NCBI RefSeq assembly: GCF_025980345.1
Contig: NZ_JAPDUI010000023.1
Location: 1 to 39,581, forward strand
Origin: Arenimonas sp. GDDSR-1
GTDB lineage: Bacteria; Pseudomonadota; Gammaproteobacteria; Xanthomonadales; Xanthomonadaceae
Length of the DNA stretch: 39,581 nucleotides
Reading direction: 5' to 3'
Position 1 is the first letter of the stretch; every line of letters starts with the position of its first letter. The position numbers and the translations under genes were made by a program. Below the pieces are notes generated by a model. That model did no database searches. It worked only from the letters and a program-made list of their open reading frames with translations, and was not told the DNA's origin. Positions 28,149-37,694 of this stretch are shown piece by piece.

Positions 28149-29405
28149 TCATTTCACCCACGCCTTCAGCTTTTTCTTCACCAACGGCAGTTTGGGTTTG
28201 AAGTGCACGGGCAGACCGTTCTTGCCGAGCGGGACGGCAGCCTGGCCCTGGATCAGCGGCGACAGGTAGCGGCGGCAGGCGGCGGTGATGCCGAAGCCGT
28301 CTTTGCGGATGAATGCGTCCGGCATTTTCTTCTCGACGTTGGCGATCCGGCTCAGCGGAACCGGATCGATGTGCCAGCGGTAGGGAGCGTCCGAGGTGCG
28401 GATGATGGCCGGCATGACCCCGTTGTTGCCGGACAATGCCAGCTCGACCGCGGCCTTGCCGACGGCCATGGCCTGATCGAGGTCGACCTGCGAGGCCAGA
28501 TGGCGTCCGGAGCGTTGCAGGTAATCAGGCACGGTCCAGTGCACCTTCATGCCCAGCGCATCCTTGACCAGGCCGGCCAGCATCGGGGCGGCGCCGCCGA
28601 GCTGGCTGTGACCGAAGGCGTCTACGCTGCCTTCGGCCTGTGCCAGGAAGTTGCCGTCCGGTGTTTTCACGCCTTCGGAAACCACCACCACGCAATAGCC
28701 GACCTTGGCCACGGTGTCCTTGACCTTGGCCAGGAACACGGCTTTGTCGAAGGTCCGTTCCGGGAACAGGATGATGTGCGGGGCGTCCTTGGCGGTTTCA
28801 CCGGCCAAACCGGCCGCCGCCGCCAACCAGCCGGCGTGCCGGCCCATCACTTCGTAGACGAACACCTTGGTTGAGGTCTCGGCCATGGCTTCCACATCGA
28901 TGGCGGCCTCCAGGACCGAGACCGCGGTGTAGCGGGCGGCCGAACCGAAACCCGGGCAGCAATCGGTGATGACCAGATCGTTGTCGACCGTTTTCGGCAC
29001 CGCCACGCAGGTCAGCTCATAGCCGGATTGCTGCGCCAGTTGCGAGATTTTGAGCGCGGTATCGGCCGAGTCGTTGCCGCCGTTGTACAGGAAGTAACGG
29101 ATGTCGTGCGCCTTGAACACCTCCAGCAGCCGTTGATACTGGGCGGCGTCCTGTTCGAGGGATTTCAGTTTGTAGCGGCAGGAGCCGAAGGCGCCGCCGG
29201 GAGTATGCGCCAACGCTTTGATTTCACTGGCAGTAAGCCCGGCGGTGTCGAACATCTGTTCGCGCAGAATGCCCAGAATGCCGTTCTTGCCGGCATACAC
29301 CGGAATTTTGCGGGCACGGGCCTGCGCCAATACCGCGCTGGCGCTGGCATTGATGACGGCGGTGACGCCGCCGGACTGGGCGTAAAGTAATCTGCCTTTC
29401 GACAT
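28149..29405 (-). CDS. pfp: PPi-dependent 6-phosphofructokinase
   Basis: Interconverts fructose 6-phosphate and fructose 1,6-bisphosphate with PPi instead of ATP, so it can run in both glycolysis and gluconeogenesis. The 418 residues include G109-G-N-D112 at the phosphoryl-donor site and PKTVDND at 137-143. K138 stands where ATP-dependent enzymes have glycine, the accepted marker of PPi use; D141 is the catalytic base. MGRHAGW at 187-193 is also conserved. ATG at 29405 is chosen over ATG at 29411 because AAGGA lies five bases before the former and touches the latter. Confidence 0.93.
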   Translation of the reverse strand: MSKGRLLYAQSGGVTAVINASASAVLAQARARKIPVYAGKNGILGILREQMFDTAGLTASEIKALAHTPGGAFGSCRYKLKSLEQDAAQYQRLLEVFKAHDIRYFLYNGGNDSADTALKISQLAQQSGYELTCVAVPKTVDNDLVITDCCPGFGSAARYTAVSVLEAAIDVEAMAETSTKVFVYEVMGRHAGWLAAAAGLAGETAKDAPHIILFPERTFDKAVFLAKVKDTVAKVGYCVVVVSEGVKTPDGNFLAQAEGSVDAFGHSQLGGAAPMLAGLVKDALGMKVHWTVPDYLQRSGRHLASQVDLDQAMAVGKAAVELALSGNNGVMPAIIRTSDAPYRWHIDPVPLSRIANVEKKMPDAFIRKDGFGITAACRRYLSPLIQGQAAVPLGKNGLPVHFKPKLPLVKKKLKAWVK

Positions 29406-29420
29406 AAACATCCTTTAAAA

Positions 29421-29449
29421 TTGACGAAACAGACGGCAACGGTTAGGGT
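29421..29449 (+). promoter_or_regulatory. Possible adk promoter
   Basis: TTGACG (29421-29426) and TAGGGT (29444-29449) with a 17-bp spacer lie about 80 bp before the adk start. The -35 is strong but the -10 matches only at its ends, so the call is tentative. Confidence 0.35.
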
Positions 29450-29529
29450 GTCATTATGGCAAATTTTCGCCGTGGCAGCCGGTTCTCCGATTGGCGCCCG
29501 ACTCCATTACTATGACTTTCCGAGGTTTT

Positions 29530-30108
29530 ATGCGATTGGTTCTTCTCGGTGCCCCCGGTTCGGGCAAAGGCACCCAAGCGGCGCGGTTGAAGGAATATCT
29601 CAATGTTCCGCACATCTCCACCGGCGAGCTGCTGCGCGCCGCCGTGGCCGCCGGAACCCCGCTGGGTCTGCAGGCCAAGGAAGTGATGGAAGCCGGTGGT
29701 CTGGTTTCCGACGATGTGGTGCTCGGCATGCTGGAGGAACGCCTGCTCAAGCCCGATACCGGCAACGGCTTCATCCTCGATGGCTACCCCCGCAATCTGG
29801 CGCAGGCCAATGCCCTGGCGGCGCTTCTGAAAAAACTCGGTCAGCCGATCGATATCGCCGTGCAGCTGGATGTCGATACCGAGTTGCTGGTCGAGCGCCT
29901 GGCCGGCCGCGCCAAGGCCGAAGGCCGCGCCGATGACAGTCCGGAATCGGTGCGCAAACGCCTGGGCGTCTATGAAAGCCAGACCGCGCCCGTCGTCGAT
30001 TATTACCGCAGTCTCGGCAAGCTCGCGCATCTGAACGGCGTCGGCACGCTCGACGAAGTGTTCACCCGCATCACCGAGGCTTTGGCCGGAACGCCGGAAG
30101 TCGGCTGA
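29530..30108 (+). CDS. adk: Adenylate kinase
   Basis: Converts ATP and AMP to two ADP. The 192 residues carry the P-loop GAPGSGKGT at 7-15, ISTGELLR in the AMP-binding region and DGYPRN. The LID is the short form without a zinc-binding cysteine quartet. The start at 29530 (MRLVLLGAPG) has GAGG four bases upstream and is the family start; a longer frame adds 13 residues without support. mpl follows after 8 bp. Adenylate kinase also recycles AMP formed together with PPi in activation reactions, which fits the nearby PPi enzymes. Confidence 0.97.
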   Translation: MRLVLLGAPGSGKGTQAARLKEYLNVPHISTGELLRAAVAAGTPLGLQAKEVMEAGGLVSDDVVLGMLEERLLKPDTGNGFILDGYPRNLAQANALAALLKKLGQPIDIAVQLDVDTELLVERLAGRAKAEGRADDSPESVRKRLGVYESQTAPVVDYYRSLGKLAHLNGVGTLDEVFTRITEALAGTPEVG

Positions 30109-30116
30109 ATCCCGTC

Positions 30117-31475
30117 ATGAATCTGCATATTCTGGGCATCTGCGGCACCTTCATGGGCGGCGTAGCCGCTTTGGCGCGCGAGCTCGGCCACCGCGTACAG
30201 GGCTCGGACGCCAATGTCTATCCGCCGATGTCGACCCAGCTGGAACAGCTCGGCATCGGTCTTTATTCGGGTTACGCTCCCGCCGACATCGCCGCCGATA
30301 GCGATTGCGTGGTGATCGGCAACGCCCTCTCGCGCGGCAACCCCGCTGTCGAGCATGTGCTCAACCGTCAGATCAACTACCGATCCGGTGCCCAATGGCT
30401 GGCCGAGAACGTATTGCCGGGCCGGCATACGCTGGCGGTGGCCGGCACTCACGGCAAAACCACCACCACATCGATCCTGGCCTTCCTGCTGGAAGCGGCC
30501 GGGCGCGATCCGGGTTTTCTGGTCGGCGGTGTGCCGGAGAATTTCGGCGTCTCGGCGCGTCTGGGTTCCGGCCGGGAATTCGTGGTCGAGGCCGATGAGT
30601 ACGATACTGCGTTCTTCGACAAGCGTTCCAAGTTCGTGCACTACGGCCCGCGCGTGGCCATCCTCAACAATCTGGAATTCGACCACGCCGATATTTTTCC
30701 GGATCTGGCCGCGATCCAGCGCCAGTTCCATCATCTGGTCCGCATCGTGCCGGGCGAAGGCCGCCTGATCGTCAATGGCGAGGATGCCGCGTTGGCCGAG
30801 GTTCTGGCCATGGGCTGCTGGACGCCTGTTGAACGATTTGCCATTGATGCCGAGGCCGAATGGCAGGCCGAACTGGTGCAGGCCGATGGATCCGAGTTCA
30901 TCCTGAAACATCTCGGCCAGACGCTCGGTACCGTGCGCTGGAATCTGCTTGGCCGCCACAACGTGATGAACGCGCTGGCCGCCTTCGCCGCCTGTCATGC
31001 AGTCGGCGCCACTGTTCCTGAAATCATTCCGGCATTGGCCGATTTCGTCAGCGTCAAACGCCGCATGGAAGTGATCGGCGTCGCCGCCGGCGTCACCGTC
31101 TATGACGACTTCGCGCATCACCCGACCGCCATTGCAACCACTTTGGCCGGCCTGCGCGCCAGAGTGGGCGATGCGCGCATCGTGGTGGCCATGGAGCCGC
31201 GTTCGAATTCGATGCGCCTCGGCGCCCATTCGGCGCAGATCGCGCCCTCGCTGGCCGATGCCGATGCCGTGGTGTTTCTGCACCGGCCGGAACTGCCCTG
31301 GGATGCCGAAGCGGTTGTATCGGCACTGAAAGGCGAAGGCCGAACAGCCGCCAGCGTCGATGCCCTGATCAATGCCATCGTCAGCACAGTGCGTGCCGGC
31401 GATCATGTCGTGTTCATGTCCAACGGCGGCTTCGAAGACGCGCCGCGCCGTTGCCTGAAAGCCCTGCAATCCTGA
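30117..31475 (+). CDS. mpl: UDP-N-acetylmuramate:L-alanyl-gamma-D-glutamyl-meso-diaminopimelate ligase
   Basis: Cytoplasmic Mur-ligase family enzyme that joins recycled cell-wall tripeptide to UDP-MurNAc. The 452 residues start with the Rossmann-like HILGICGTFMGG, followed by the ATP loop AGTHGKTTTTS at 109-119, the VEADEYDTAFFD block near 155-166 and NNLEFDHADIF. The arrangement NLHILGICGTFMGG separates Mpl from MurC. It is 8 bp after adk and 23 bp before the SDR gene on the same strand, so adk-mpl-SDR-glyoxalase is likely one transcript. Confidence 0.96.
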   Translation: MNLHILGICGTFMGGVAALARELGHRVQGSDANVYPPMSTQLEQLGIGLYSGYAPADIAADSDCVVIGNALSRGNPAVEHVLNRQINYRSGAQWLAENVLPGRHTLAVAGTHGKTTTTSILAFLLEAAGRDPGFLVGGVPENFGVSARLGSGREFVVEADEYDTAFFDKRSKFVHYGPRVAILNNLEFDHADIFPDLAAIQRQFHHLVRIVPGEGRLIVNGEDAALAEVLAMGCWTPVERFAIDAEAEWQAELVQADGSEFILKHLGQTLGTVRWNLLGRHNVMNALAAFAACHAVGATVPEIIPALADFVSVKRRMEVIGVAAGVTVYDDFAHHPTAIATTLAGLRARVGDARIVVAMEPRSNSMRLGAHSAQIAPSLADADAVVFLHRPELPWDAEAVVSALKGEGRTAASVDALINAIVSTVRAGDHVVFMSNGGFEDAPRRCLKALQS

Positions 31476-31498
31476 ATCAACGCCACTTCGGAGGCATT

Positions 31499-32308
31499 AT
31501 GTCTTTACAGGGAAAAACCCTTTTCATCACCGGTGCCTCGCGCGGCATCGGTCTGGCCATCGCCCGTAAAGCCGGCAGTCTGGGTGCCAATGTGGTCATC
31601 GCCGCCAAATCGGCCGTGGTCAATCCGAAGCTGCCGGGCACCATTTTCACCGCGGCGGCGGCAGTGGAAGAAGCCGGCGGCAAGGCGCTGGCCATCCAGT
31701 GCGATATCCGCGATGAAGCCAATGTCGAAGCGGCGATGGCGCAGGCGGCCGAACATTTCGGTGGCATTGATGTCTTGGTCAACAATGCCAGCGCGATTTG
31801 GCTGCAGGGCGTGCTGAACACGCCCATGAAACGCTTTGACTTGATGAGCCAGGTCAATTCGCGCGGTACGTTTCTGTGCGCGCAGAAAGCGCTGCCGTAT
31901 CTGCTGAAGTCCGGAAATCCCCATATTCTGACCTTGGCGCCGCCGCCGAATCTCGATCCGAAATGGTGGGGTTCATTTACTGGCTACACCTTGGCAAAAA
32001 TGGGCATGAGCTTCGTCACCCTTGGCTTGGCCGAAGAATTCAAGGGCCGCGTCGCGGTCAATGCCTTATGGCCGAAGACGGTCATTGCCACCGATGCCAT
32101 CAACATGATTCCCGGCGTGGATATCAATGCCGCCCGCAACGCAGAAATCGTTGCCGATGCGGCCATTGCCATTTTGCTTCAGAAATCCAGCGCCGCCACC
32201 GGCCAGTTCTACATCGATGAGGATCTGTTACGCGATAACGGTGTTACGGATTTCGAGCAGTACGCCATGGCTCCGGGAACGCCATTGCTTCCCGATTTTT
32301 TTCTGTAA
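31499..32308 (+). CDS. Short-chain dehydrogenase/reductase, HSDL2-like
   Basis: A 269-residue NAD(P)-dependent oxidoreductase of the SDR family. The cofactor loop TGASRGIG is at 10-17, NNAS near 102-105, and the catalytic YTLAK near 161-165. The long form with HILTLAPPPNLDPKWW resembles bacterial and eukaryotic HSDL2-type enzymes; where relatives have a serine in SPP before the active-site Tyr, this protein has alanine (APP). The start at 31499 has GGAGG six bases upstream. The substrate is unknown; fatty acyl or steroid-like compounds are guesses from the family. Confidence 0.9.
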   Translation: MSLQGKTLFITGASRGIGLAIARKAGSLGANVVIAAKSAVVNPKLPGTIFTAAAAVEEAGGKALAIQCDIRDEANVEAAMAQAAEHFGGIDVLVNNASAIWLQGVLNTPMKRFDLMSQVNSRGTFLCAQKALPYLLKSGNPHILTLAPPPNLDPKWWGSFTGYTLAKMGMSFVTLGLAEEFKGRVAVNALWPKTVIATDAINMIPGVDINAARNAEIVADAAIAILLQKSSAATGQFYIDEDLLRDNGVTDFEQYAMAPGTPLLPDFFL

Positions 32309-32317
32309 GGAATTGCC

Positions 32318-32737
32318 ATGAAGTACCTGCACACCATGGTCCGTGTCAGCGATTTGGAGGCTTCGCTGCGTTTTTATTGCGAAGGTCTGGGACTGAAGGA
32401 AGTCCGGCGCATGGAAAACAGCGCCGGCCGATTCACGCTGGTGTTTCTTGCCGCCGATGAAACCCCGTCGGCTGAAATCGAGTTGACCTATAACTGGGAT
32501 CCGGAACCGGCCTACGGCAGCTCCCGCAATTTCGGCCATCTGGCCTTCCGTGTCGAGGATGTTTATGCCGTCTGCGCGCGCCTGCAGGCGATGGGCTACA
32601 TCATCAACCGGCCGCCGCGCGACGGGCATATGGCGTTCGTGCGCTCGCCGGACCTGATTTCCATCGAGCTGCTTCAGGAAGGCCATCTTCCGCCGCAGGA
32701 GCCCTGGGCGTCGATGCCCAATACCGGCAGCTGGTAA
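32318..32737 (+). CDS. Lactoylglutathione lyase-like VOC protein (GloA type)
   Basis: A 139-residue glyoxalase I-type protein. Metal-ligand candidates are all visible: H5 in YLHTMVRV, E in IELTYNW (about 56), H in FGHLAFRV (about 74) and E in SIELLQ (about 112). The N-terminal [23 protein letters not shown] is close to GloA. It probably isomerises the methylglyoxal-glutathione hemithioacetal, though GloA-like paralogues with other substrates are common. AAGGA lies seven bases before the start, 10 bp after the SDR stop. Confidence 0.88.
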   Translation: MKYLHTMVRVSDLEASLRFYCEGLGLKEVRRMENSAGRFTLVFLAADETPSAEIELTYNWDPEPAYGSSRNFGHLAFRVEDVYAVCARLQAMGYIINRPPRDGHMAFVRSPDLISIELLQEGHLPPQEPWASMPNTGSW

Positions 32738-32738
32738 C

Positions 32739-33974
32739 TCAGTTCCAGAACAGAATGCGTTCCTGCCAGGCTTTATCCGGTTCGCGTGCATGCGGCGGAT
32801 AGGCGATGTCCAGCGTATGCGCACCGGACTTCATCGGACGCAGGTCGATCATCGCGCGCAGGGCTGCCGGCTGGCCGTAGCGTGCCGGCTCGTCGATCCA
32901 GACGGGGCGAATCGGCTTGCCGTCGAGTTCGAGCCGAAGGTGCCCGGAAAGGCAGCGCTTCAGGCCTTTCGGAAAATGCTTCTGGGCGCATTCCGGAACC
33001 GTCGAAGGCGGCATCTGCAGCGGATGAGGAATGCGCAGCTCCAGATACTCGGTGTCGATGGTTTCGCTCTGGATCGACGGCCGCAGGGCATACTTCAGAT
33101 CACCGTCCTGTCGGTCGCGATAGTGGGCGGCATCCAGCGTTGCAGGCTGTGCGCCGCCGGCTGGCACTTTGCTAAAACGCGGAATGGTCAGTGCCGTGGA
33201 CAGCAGCGTGAAGGTGATGCCCAGAATGATCGCCGCCATCGCGGTGTTGCGGCTGCGCTGCATGGAAAAGAAATAGGCCGACAACCTGTTGCCGGTCGAG
33301 GACATGCCGAGGGCATCGATGCGCCGGATGGCGCGCTCCAGCAGTCCGTGCGCCCGTGGCCAGTTCTGCATCCGCGCCCCTGCCTTGGCGTCAAGCCAGA
33401 GCGGCAGCATCAATGCCAACAGGGGCAGACAGAGCCCGGCCATGAAAACCAATACCGTTGCGCCCTCGGATTCTGAAATCAGCCAGGTCAGCCACGCCAC
33501 CAGTGCGCCGGCCAGCACGATGACGCTCGGTACCAGGATGGTCAGCGCGAATCCGATGCCGATGGCGAACACCAGCGTGCTGCGGTTGTCGGCGCGCTCG
33601 ATGATGTCATCCATGCTGCCGTGCTTTTCGTCCATGACCCGTTTCTGGATCGGCCCGATTTTGAGTTTGTCGTGATCCAGACCCTGCGGGTGGATCGAGT
33701 GCAGGCCAATCAGGCTGACCCAGTAGGCGCGCAGGAGGATGTGGATGAGCAGGGTGATGATCAGCGCATAGGCCGCACCCTTGACGTAGATGAACAGCGG
33801 ATTGATCAGGCCGGAGAGCTGGTTGTTGGCCAGTGCCAGCTGGATCGAAAGGAAGTGGCTGTTGATCCAGCCGGGGAACTGCATGAGTGCGAACACCGAG
33901 GCGCCGGAAAGCAGCAGTTCGATCTCCCAGGTCGGCGTGGTGCGTTTCGGCATTTTCAGCGCGTTGTCGGTCAT
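32739..33974 (-). CDS. Multi-pass membrane protein of unknown function
   Basis: A 411-residue protein with about five to six hydrophobic segments in residues 20-275 (for example AAYALIITLLIHILLRAYW, LVFAIGIGFALTILVPSVIVLAG and AAIILGITFTLLSTALTI). A soluble C-terminal domain of about 140 residues, probably periplasmic, contains two cysteines (VPECAQK and LKRCLSG). I recognise no family. Two starts are possible: 33974 (MTDNALK), 10 bp after the upstream gene's stop, preferred here; or 33998, which overlaps that gene by 14 bp. It is the last gene of the thiE-hemL operon and stops 1 bp before the converging glyoxalase gene. Confidence 0.82.
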   Translation of the reverse strand: MTDNALKMPKRTTPTWEIELLLSGASVFALMQFPGWINSHFLSIQLALANNQLSGLINPLFIYVKGAAYALIITLLIHILLRAYWVSLIGLHSIHPQGLDHDKLKIGPIQKRVMDEKHGSMDDIIERADNRSTLVFAIGIGFALTILVPSVIVLAGALVAWLTWLISESEGATVLVFMAGLCLPLLALMLPLWLDAKAGARMQNWPRAHGLLERAIRRIDALGMSSTGNRLSAYFFSMQRSRNTAMAAIILGITFTLLSTALTIPRFSKVPAGGAQPATLDAAHYRDRQDGDLKYALRPSIQSETIDTEYLELRIPHPLQMPPSTVPECAQKHFPKGLKRCLSGHLRLELDGKPIRPVWIDEPARYGQPAALRAMIDLRPMKSGAHTLDIAYPPHAREPDKAWQERILFWN

Positions 33975-33984
33975 GTAGTCGGTC

Positions 33985-35103
33985 TCAGAGCAGGGCATGT
34001 TTCAGGTCGTCGATCAGGTCGTCCGGATGCTCCAGACCGACCGAAATACGCACGAGATTGTCCGCCGAGACCGGGCGCGGTCCTTCGATCGAGGCGCGGT
34101 GTTCGATCAGGGATTCAACGCCGCCGAGCGAGGTGGCATTGGTGAAGATCCGCACGCGCGAGGCAAAACGCAGGGCGGCATCGCGGCCGCCGGCGAACTG
34201 CACCGAAAGCATGCCGCCGAAGTCGCGCATCTGCCTTGCGGCAACGGCATGTCCGCGGTGGCCGGGCAGGCCCGGATAGTGAACCGCCGACACGCCCGGC
34301 TGTGCGGCCAGGAATTCGGCCACGCGCTTGGCGTTGCTGCAATGCCAGGCCATGCGTGCCGGCAGCGAGCGTGCGCCGCGCAGGATCAGCCAGCTGTTGA
34401 ACGGCGAGGCAATGCTGCCGGTGATGTGCCGCCGGTGCGCGGCCTGTTCGTACACCGAGTCGGCCTGCGCGAACACCAACGCGCCGCCCATGACATCGCT
34501 GTGGCCGCCGAGGTATTTGGTGGTGGAGTGCATGACCGCATCGGCACCCAGCGCGAGGGGCCGCTGCAGCGCCGGGGTGGCGAAGGTGTTGTCGCAGACC
34601 AGACGCGCACCATGCGCTTTGGCGATTTCCGCCAGCGCCGCGATGTCGGCCACGGCCAGCAGGGGATTGGACGGTGTTTCCGCCCAGATCAGTACGGTTT
34701 CCGGGCGCATTGCCGATTCGACCGCGGCCAGATCGGACATGTCCAAGGCGGTCGCGCTGATGCCGCGCAGCGGCAGGAATTCGCTGAACAGCGTGCGCAG
34801 CCCGGTGTAGCAGTCGTCGGGGATCAGCACGTGCGCGCCGTTGGGCAGGCACTCCAGATAGCCCTGCATCGCCGCCATGCCCGAAGCGTAGACCAACGCG
34901 CGTTCGCCGCCTTCCAGCGCCGCCAGACAGGTTTCCAGACGGTCTTGGGTCGGATTGGTCTCGCGCTGGTATTCATAGCCGGCACGCCGTTCGCCGGCAG
35001 CACCGTGTTTGAAGGTGGTGCTCAGATGCAGCGGCGGCGCGACGGCACCGGTTTCGGCATCGGCTTCGGCGCCGGCGTGGATGGCGAGGGTTTCAAAGCG
35101 CAT
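33985..35103 (-). CDS. metB: PLP-dependent trans-sulfuration enzyme (cystathionine gamma-synthase/lyase type)
   Basis: A 372-residue Cys/Met-metabolism PLP enzyme. The PLP lysine is K196 in MHSTTKYLGGHSD, D171-N172 contacts the cofactor ring, and the YASGMAAMQ and SLGGVESLIEHRAS blocks are family hallmarks. It should act in the cysteine-homocysteine interconversion through cystathionine. Sequence alone does not separate gamma-synthase (MetB) from gamma-lyase, so the symbol is tentative. Its start overlaps the HAD hydrolase gene by 11 bp. Confidence 0.88.
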   Translation of the reverse strand: MRFETLAIHAGAEADAETGAVAPPLHLSTTFKHGAAGERRAGYEYQRETNPTQDRLETCLAALEGGERALVYASGMAAMQGYLECLPNGAHVLIPDDCYTGLRTLFSEFLPLRGISATALDMSDLAAVESAMRPETVLIWAETPSNPLLAVADIAALAEIAKAHGARLVCDNTFATPALQRPLALGADAVMHSTTKYLGGHSDVMGGALVFAQADSVYEQAAHRRHITGSIASPFNSWLILRGARSLPARMAWHCSNAKRVAEFLAAQPGVSAVHYPGLPGHRGHAVAARQMRDFGGMLSVQFAGGRDAALRFASRVRIFTNATSLGGVESLIEHRASIEGPRPVSADNLVRISVGLEHPDDLIDDLKHALL

Positions 35104-35722
35104 GCGAATCTCCGGTGCTCAGGCCGCGTTGGGCGAGTTCCTGTTGGAAGTGATTGTCGTCTTGATAGACGAAGGCGTCCAGTCCGGCTTGTCGGGCGCC
35201 TTCGACATTGGGTGCTTTATCGTCCACGAACAGGGTCGATGCCGGGGAAAATCCGAGCCGGCGCAGACAGAGCAGGTAGGCTTCCGGATCGGGTTTGGTC
35301 AGGCCGAGGCTGCCGGAACAGATGAAGCGGGTGCGGAACAGCGGCATCAGTTCCGGCACGATGCGCTCGGCATGCTGTGCCAGCCAGTGGCCGTTGTTGC
35401 TGAAGACGCCGAACTGGACCTGCCCGGCCAGCGCCGTGCAGATGTCAAGCAAGGGCTGCCGTATCCGTGTCGCGCTGCGGCGGGCGGCAATGAAATCCGC
35501 ACTCGGAATATCCAGGCCCCATTCGCTGCGCAGGCGGTCCATGTAGTCGTCAAGGCCGAATTCGCCGCGGTCGGAGCGTCTTTCCAGGCCGCTGTCGAAG
35601 ACGGCGCGCGCAATGCTGTCCTCATCGACGCCGGCGGTTTCGGCCAACGCCCGGCATCGGCGCGGCCGGCTGTAGTCGACCAGCACATCGTCCAGATCGA
35701 GCAGCAGCAGTTTCGGCGGCAT
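35093..35722 (-). CDS. HAD superfamily hydrolase (subfamily IA)
   Basis: A 209-residue haloacid dehalogenase-type phosphatase. Motif I is D9-L-D11 in LLLDLDDVLVDY, motif II GVFSNNG (near 105-111), motif III K143 in LTKPDPEAY, and motif IV D167-D168 in LFVDDK. A helical cap of C1 type lies between motifs I and II. The natural substrate is unknown. It is coupled to hemL by a one-base overlap (TGATG) and overlaps the next gene by 11 bp, so it is part of a tight operon. Confidence 0.92.
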   Translation of the reverse strand: MPPKLLLLDLDDVLVDYSRPRRCRALAETAGVDEDSIARAVFDSGLERRSDRGEFGLDDYMDRLRSEWGLDIPSADFIAARRSATRIRQPLLDICTALAGQVQFGVFSNNGHWLAQHAERIVPELMPLFRTRFICSGSLGLTKPDPEAYLLCLRRLGFSPASTLFVDDKAPNVEGARQAGLDAFVYQDDNHFQQELAQRGLSTGDSHAL

Positions 35723-37014
35723 CAGCCGGCGGCGATTTCGTTGAACACGGCGTGCGCCGCGGCCAGGGTGTGCGCGATTTCGGCCTCGCCGTGCATGGCG
35801 GACAGGAAGCCGGCTTCGAACGCGGATGGGGCGAAATACACGCCGCGTTCCAGCATGCCGTGGAAGAAGCGGTTGAAGCGGGCGCTGTCGGAACGCATGG
35901 CATCGGCGTAGCCGGCAATCGGTCCTTCGCAGAAATACAGGCCGAACATGGCGCAGACGCCGGTGGTGGTGAACGCAATGCCGGCCTCATCCGCGGCCTT
36001 CTGCAGGCCCTCGCGCAATTGCTGCGTCCGCGCCGCAAGGTTTTCATAGAAGCCCGGCGCTTGAATCAGTTCCAGCGTGGCCAGGCCGGCGGCCATGGCC
36101 ACCGGATTGCCGCTCAGCGTTCCGGCCTGGTAGATCGGGCCGCTCGGCGCGATCTGGCTGAGCAGGTCACGGCGGCCGCCGTAGGCGCCGACCGGCATGC
36201 CGCCGCCGATGATCTTGCCGAAGGTGCTCAGATCCGGAGTGATCCCGTACAGCGCCTGCGCGCCACCGAGCGCGACCCGGAATCCGGTCATCACTTCATC
36301 GAAAATCAGCAGACTGCCGTACTGCGTGCACAGTTCGCGCAGGTGCTGCAGGTAGCCTTCGGCCGGCAGGATGCAGTTGGCATTACCGACAATCGGTTCG
36401 ACGATGACGCCGGCGATGTCATTGCCGAGTTCGGCGAACAGGCGCGTCGCGCCTTCGAAGTCGTTGTAGGTCAGGGTCAGGGTCAGATCGGCCAGGGTTT
36501 TCGGCACGCCCGGCGAGTTCGGAACGCCGAGCGTGAGCATGCCGGAGCCGGCCTTGACCAGGAAGGAATCGCCATGGCCGTGATAACACCCTTCGAATTT
36601 CACGATGCGGTTGCGGCCGGTGGCGCCGCGCGCCAGCCGGATGGCCGACAGCGTGGCTTCGGTGCCGGAATTGACCATGCGTACCATTTCGCAGCTCGGC
36701 ACCAGCCGGGTGATGGTCTGTGCCATGGTCACTTCCAGCGCGTTGGGCACGCCGAAACTCAGGCCGTCGCGCATGACCTTGTCCACCGCAGCAATCACGG
36801 CAGGATGCGCGTGGCCGGCAATCATCGGGCCCCAGGAGCCGATGTAGTCGATGTAGCGGTTGCCGTCGACGTCGATCAGGTAAGCGCCTTCGGCGCGCTT
36901 GGCGAAGAAGGGCTCGCCGCCGACCGATTTGAAGGCGCGTACCGGCGAATTGACGCCGCCGGGCATCAGCGGCAGGGCTTGCTGGAACAGGGCATGGCTT
37001 TGATCGTGGTTCAT
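35722..37014 (-). CDS. hemL: Glutamate-1-semialdehyde 2,1-aminomutase
   Basis: PLP enzyme that forms 5-aminolevulinate in the C5 heme pathway. The 430 residues match the family length. The PLP lysine is K267 in [30 protein letters not shown] at the start, [17 protein letters not shown] near 114-130 and [10 protein letters not shown] near 237-246 are diagnostic. Its ATGA start overlaps the thiE stop by 4 bp. The thiE-hemL pairing is common in gammaproteobacteria. Confidence 0.97.
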   Translation of the reverse strand: MNHDQSHALFQQALPLMPGGVNSPVRAFKSVGGEPFFAKRAEGAYLIDVDGNRYIDYIGSWGPMIAGHAHPAVIAAVDKVMRDGLSFGVPNALEVTMAQTITRLVPSCEMVRMVNSGTEATLSAIRLARGATGRNRIVKFEGCYHGHGDSFLVKAGSGMLTLGVPNSPGVPKTLADLTLTLTYNDFEGATRLFAELGNDIAGVIVEPIVGNANCILPAEGYLQHLRELCTQYGSLLIFDEVMTGFRVALGGAQALYGITPDLSTFGKIIGGGMPVGAYGGRRDLLSQIAPSGPIYQAGTLSGNPVAMAAGLATLELIQAPGFYENLAARTQQLREGLQKAADEAGIAFTTTGVCAMFGLYFCEGPIAGYADAMRSDSARFNRFFHGMLERGVYFAPSAFEAGFLSAMHGEAEIAHTLAAAHAVFNEIAAG

Positions 37015-37649
37015 GGGTCAACCTGGCTGAAGGAGTGGTGGTATGCGGCGAGCGCCGCGGACGGGTCCGGGGCATCGAAGACACCGGAAATCACCGCAAT
37101 GAAATCGGCGCCGGCATCGCGCAGTCGGGCACTATTATCGGGGGTTATGCCGCCAATGGCGACTGTCGGCTTGCCCAGATGCCGGGCCTCGGCGAACAGG
37201 TGCAGCGGCGCCTGCGGCGCCAGCGGCTTGGTCGGGGAAGGAAAGACCGCACCGAAGGCTAGATAATCGACATCCAGCGCGGCGGCGGCCCGCGCCCGCG
37301 CGATGTCGTCGTAGCACGATATGCCGATCAGTGCTCGGCTTCCCAAAGCCCCGCGTACCGCCACCGGGTCGGCATCATCCCGGCCCAGGTGTACGCCATC
37401 GGCGCCGATGTCAGCGGCCAGCTGCCAGTCATCGTTGATCAGCAGCGGAACGCCGGCGTTCCGGCAGGAGGCCAGCAGCGCGCTTGCCTGTTGGCGTTTC
37501 AGCACGGCAGGCGCAGCTTTGTTCCGGTATTGAATCAGGGCCACGGGCTGCTTCAGCAGCATCTCGCACAGGGCGAGCAGGCGGCGGGTGTCGTCCAGGT
37601 CCGGCGTGATCAGGTACACGCCGCGGCGGTTTTCCAAGCGGGAAGGCAT
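37011..37649 (-). CDS. thiE: Thiamine-phosphate synthase
   Basis: Couples hydroxymethylpyrimidine diphosphate (from the ThiC product) with the thiazole phosphate to make thiamine phosphate, releasing PPi. The 212-residue barrel has GVYLITPD at the start, IQYRNKAA with the diphosphate-binding Arg/Lys, [30 protein letters not shown] and AIGGI. No TPP riboswitch precedes it, unlike thiC. It is the first gene of the thiE-hemL-HAD-metB-membrane protein operon and is divergent from rubredoxin. Confidence 0.96.
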   Translation of the reverse strand: MPSRLENRRGVYLITPDLDDTRRLLALCEMLLKQPVALIQYRNKAAPAVLKRQQASALLASCRNAGVPLLINDDWQLAADIGADGVHLGRDDADPVAVRGALGSRALIGISCYDDIARARAAAALDVDYLAFGAVFPSPTKPLAPQAPLHLFAEARHLGKPTVAIGGITPDNSARLRDAGADFIAVISGVFDAPDPSAALAAYHHSFSQVDP

Positions 37650-37659
37650 CAGGCTGAAA

Positions 37660-37665
37660 TATAAT
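37660..37665 (+). promoter_or_regulatory. Probable -10 of the rubredoxin promoter
   Basis: A perfect TATAAT lies 30 bp before the rubredoxin start in the 45-bp divergent gap. No good -35 is found at 16-18 bp upstream, where the sequence is already inside thiE. Confidence 0.45.
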
Positions 37666-37694
37666 GGCGGCAGAACTCCATTCTAGGTGCTTTT

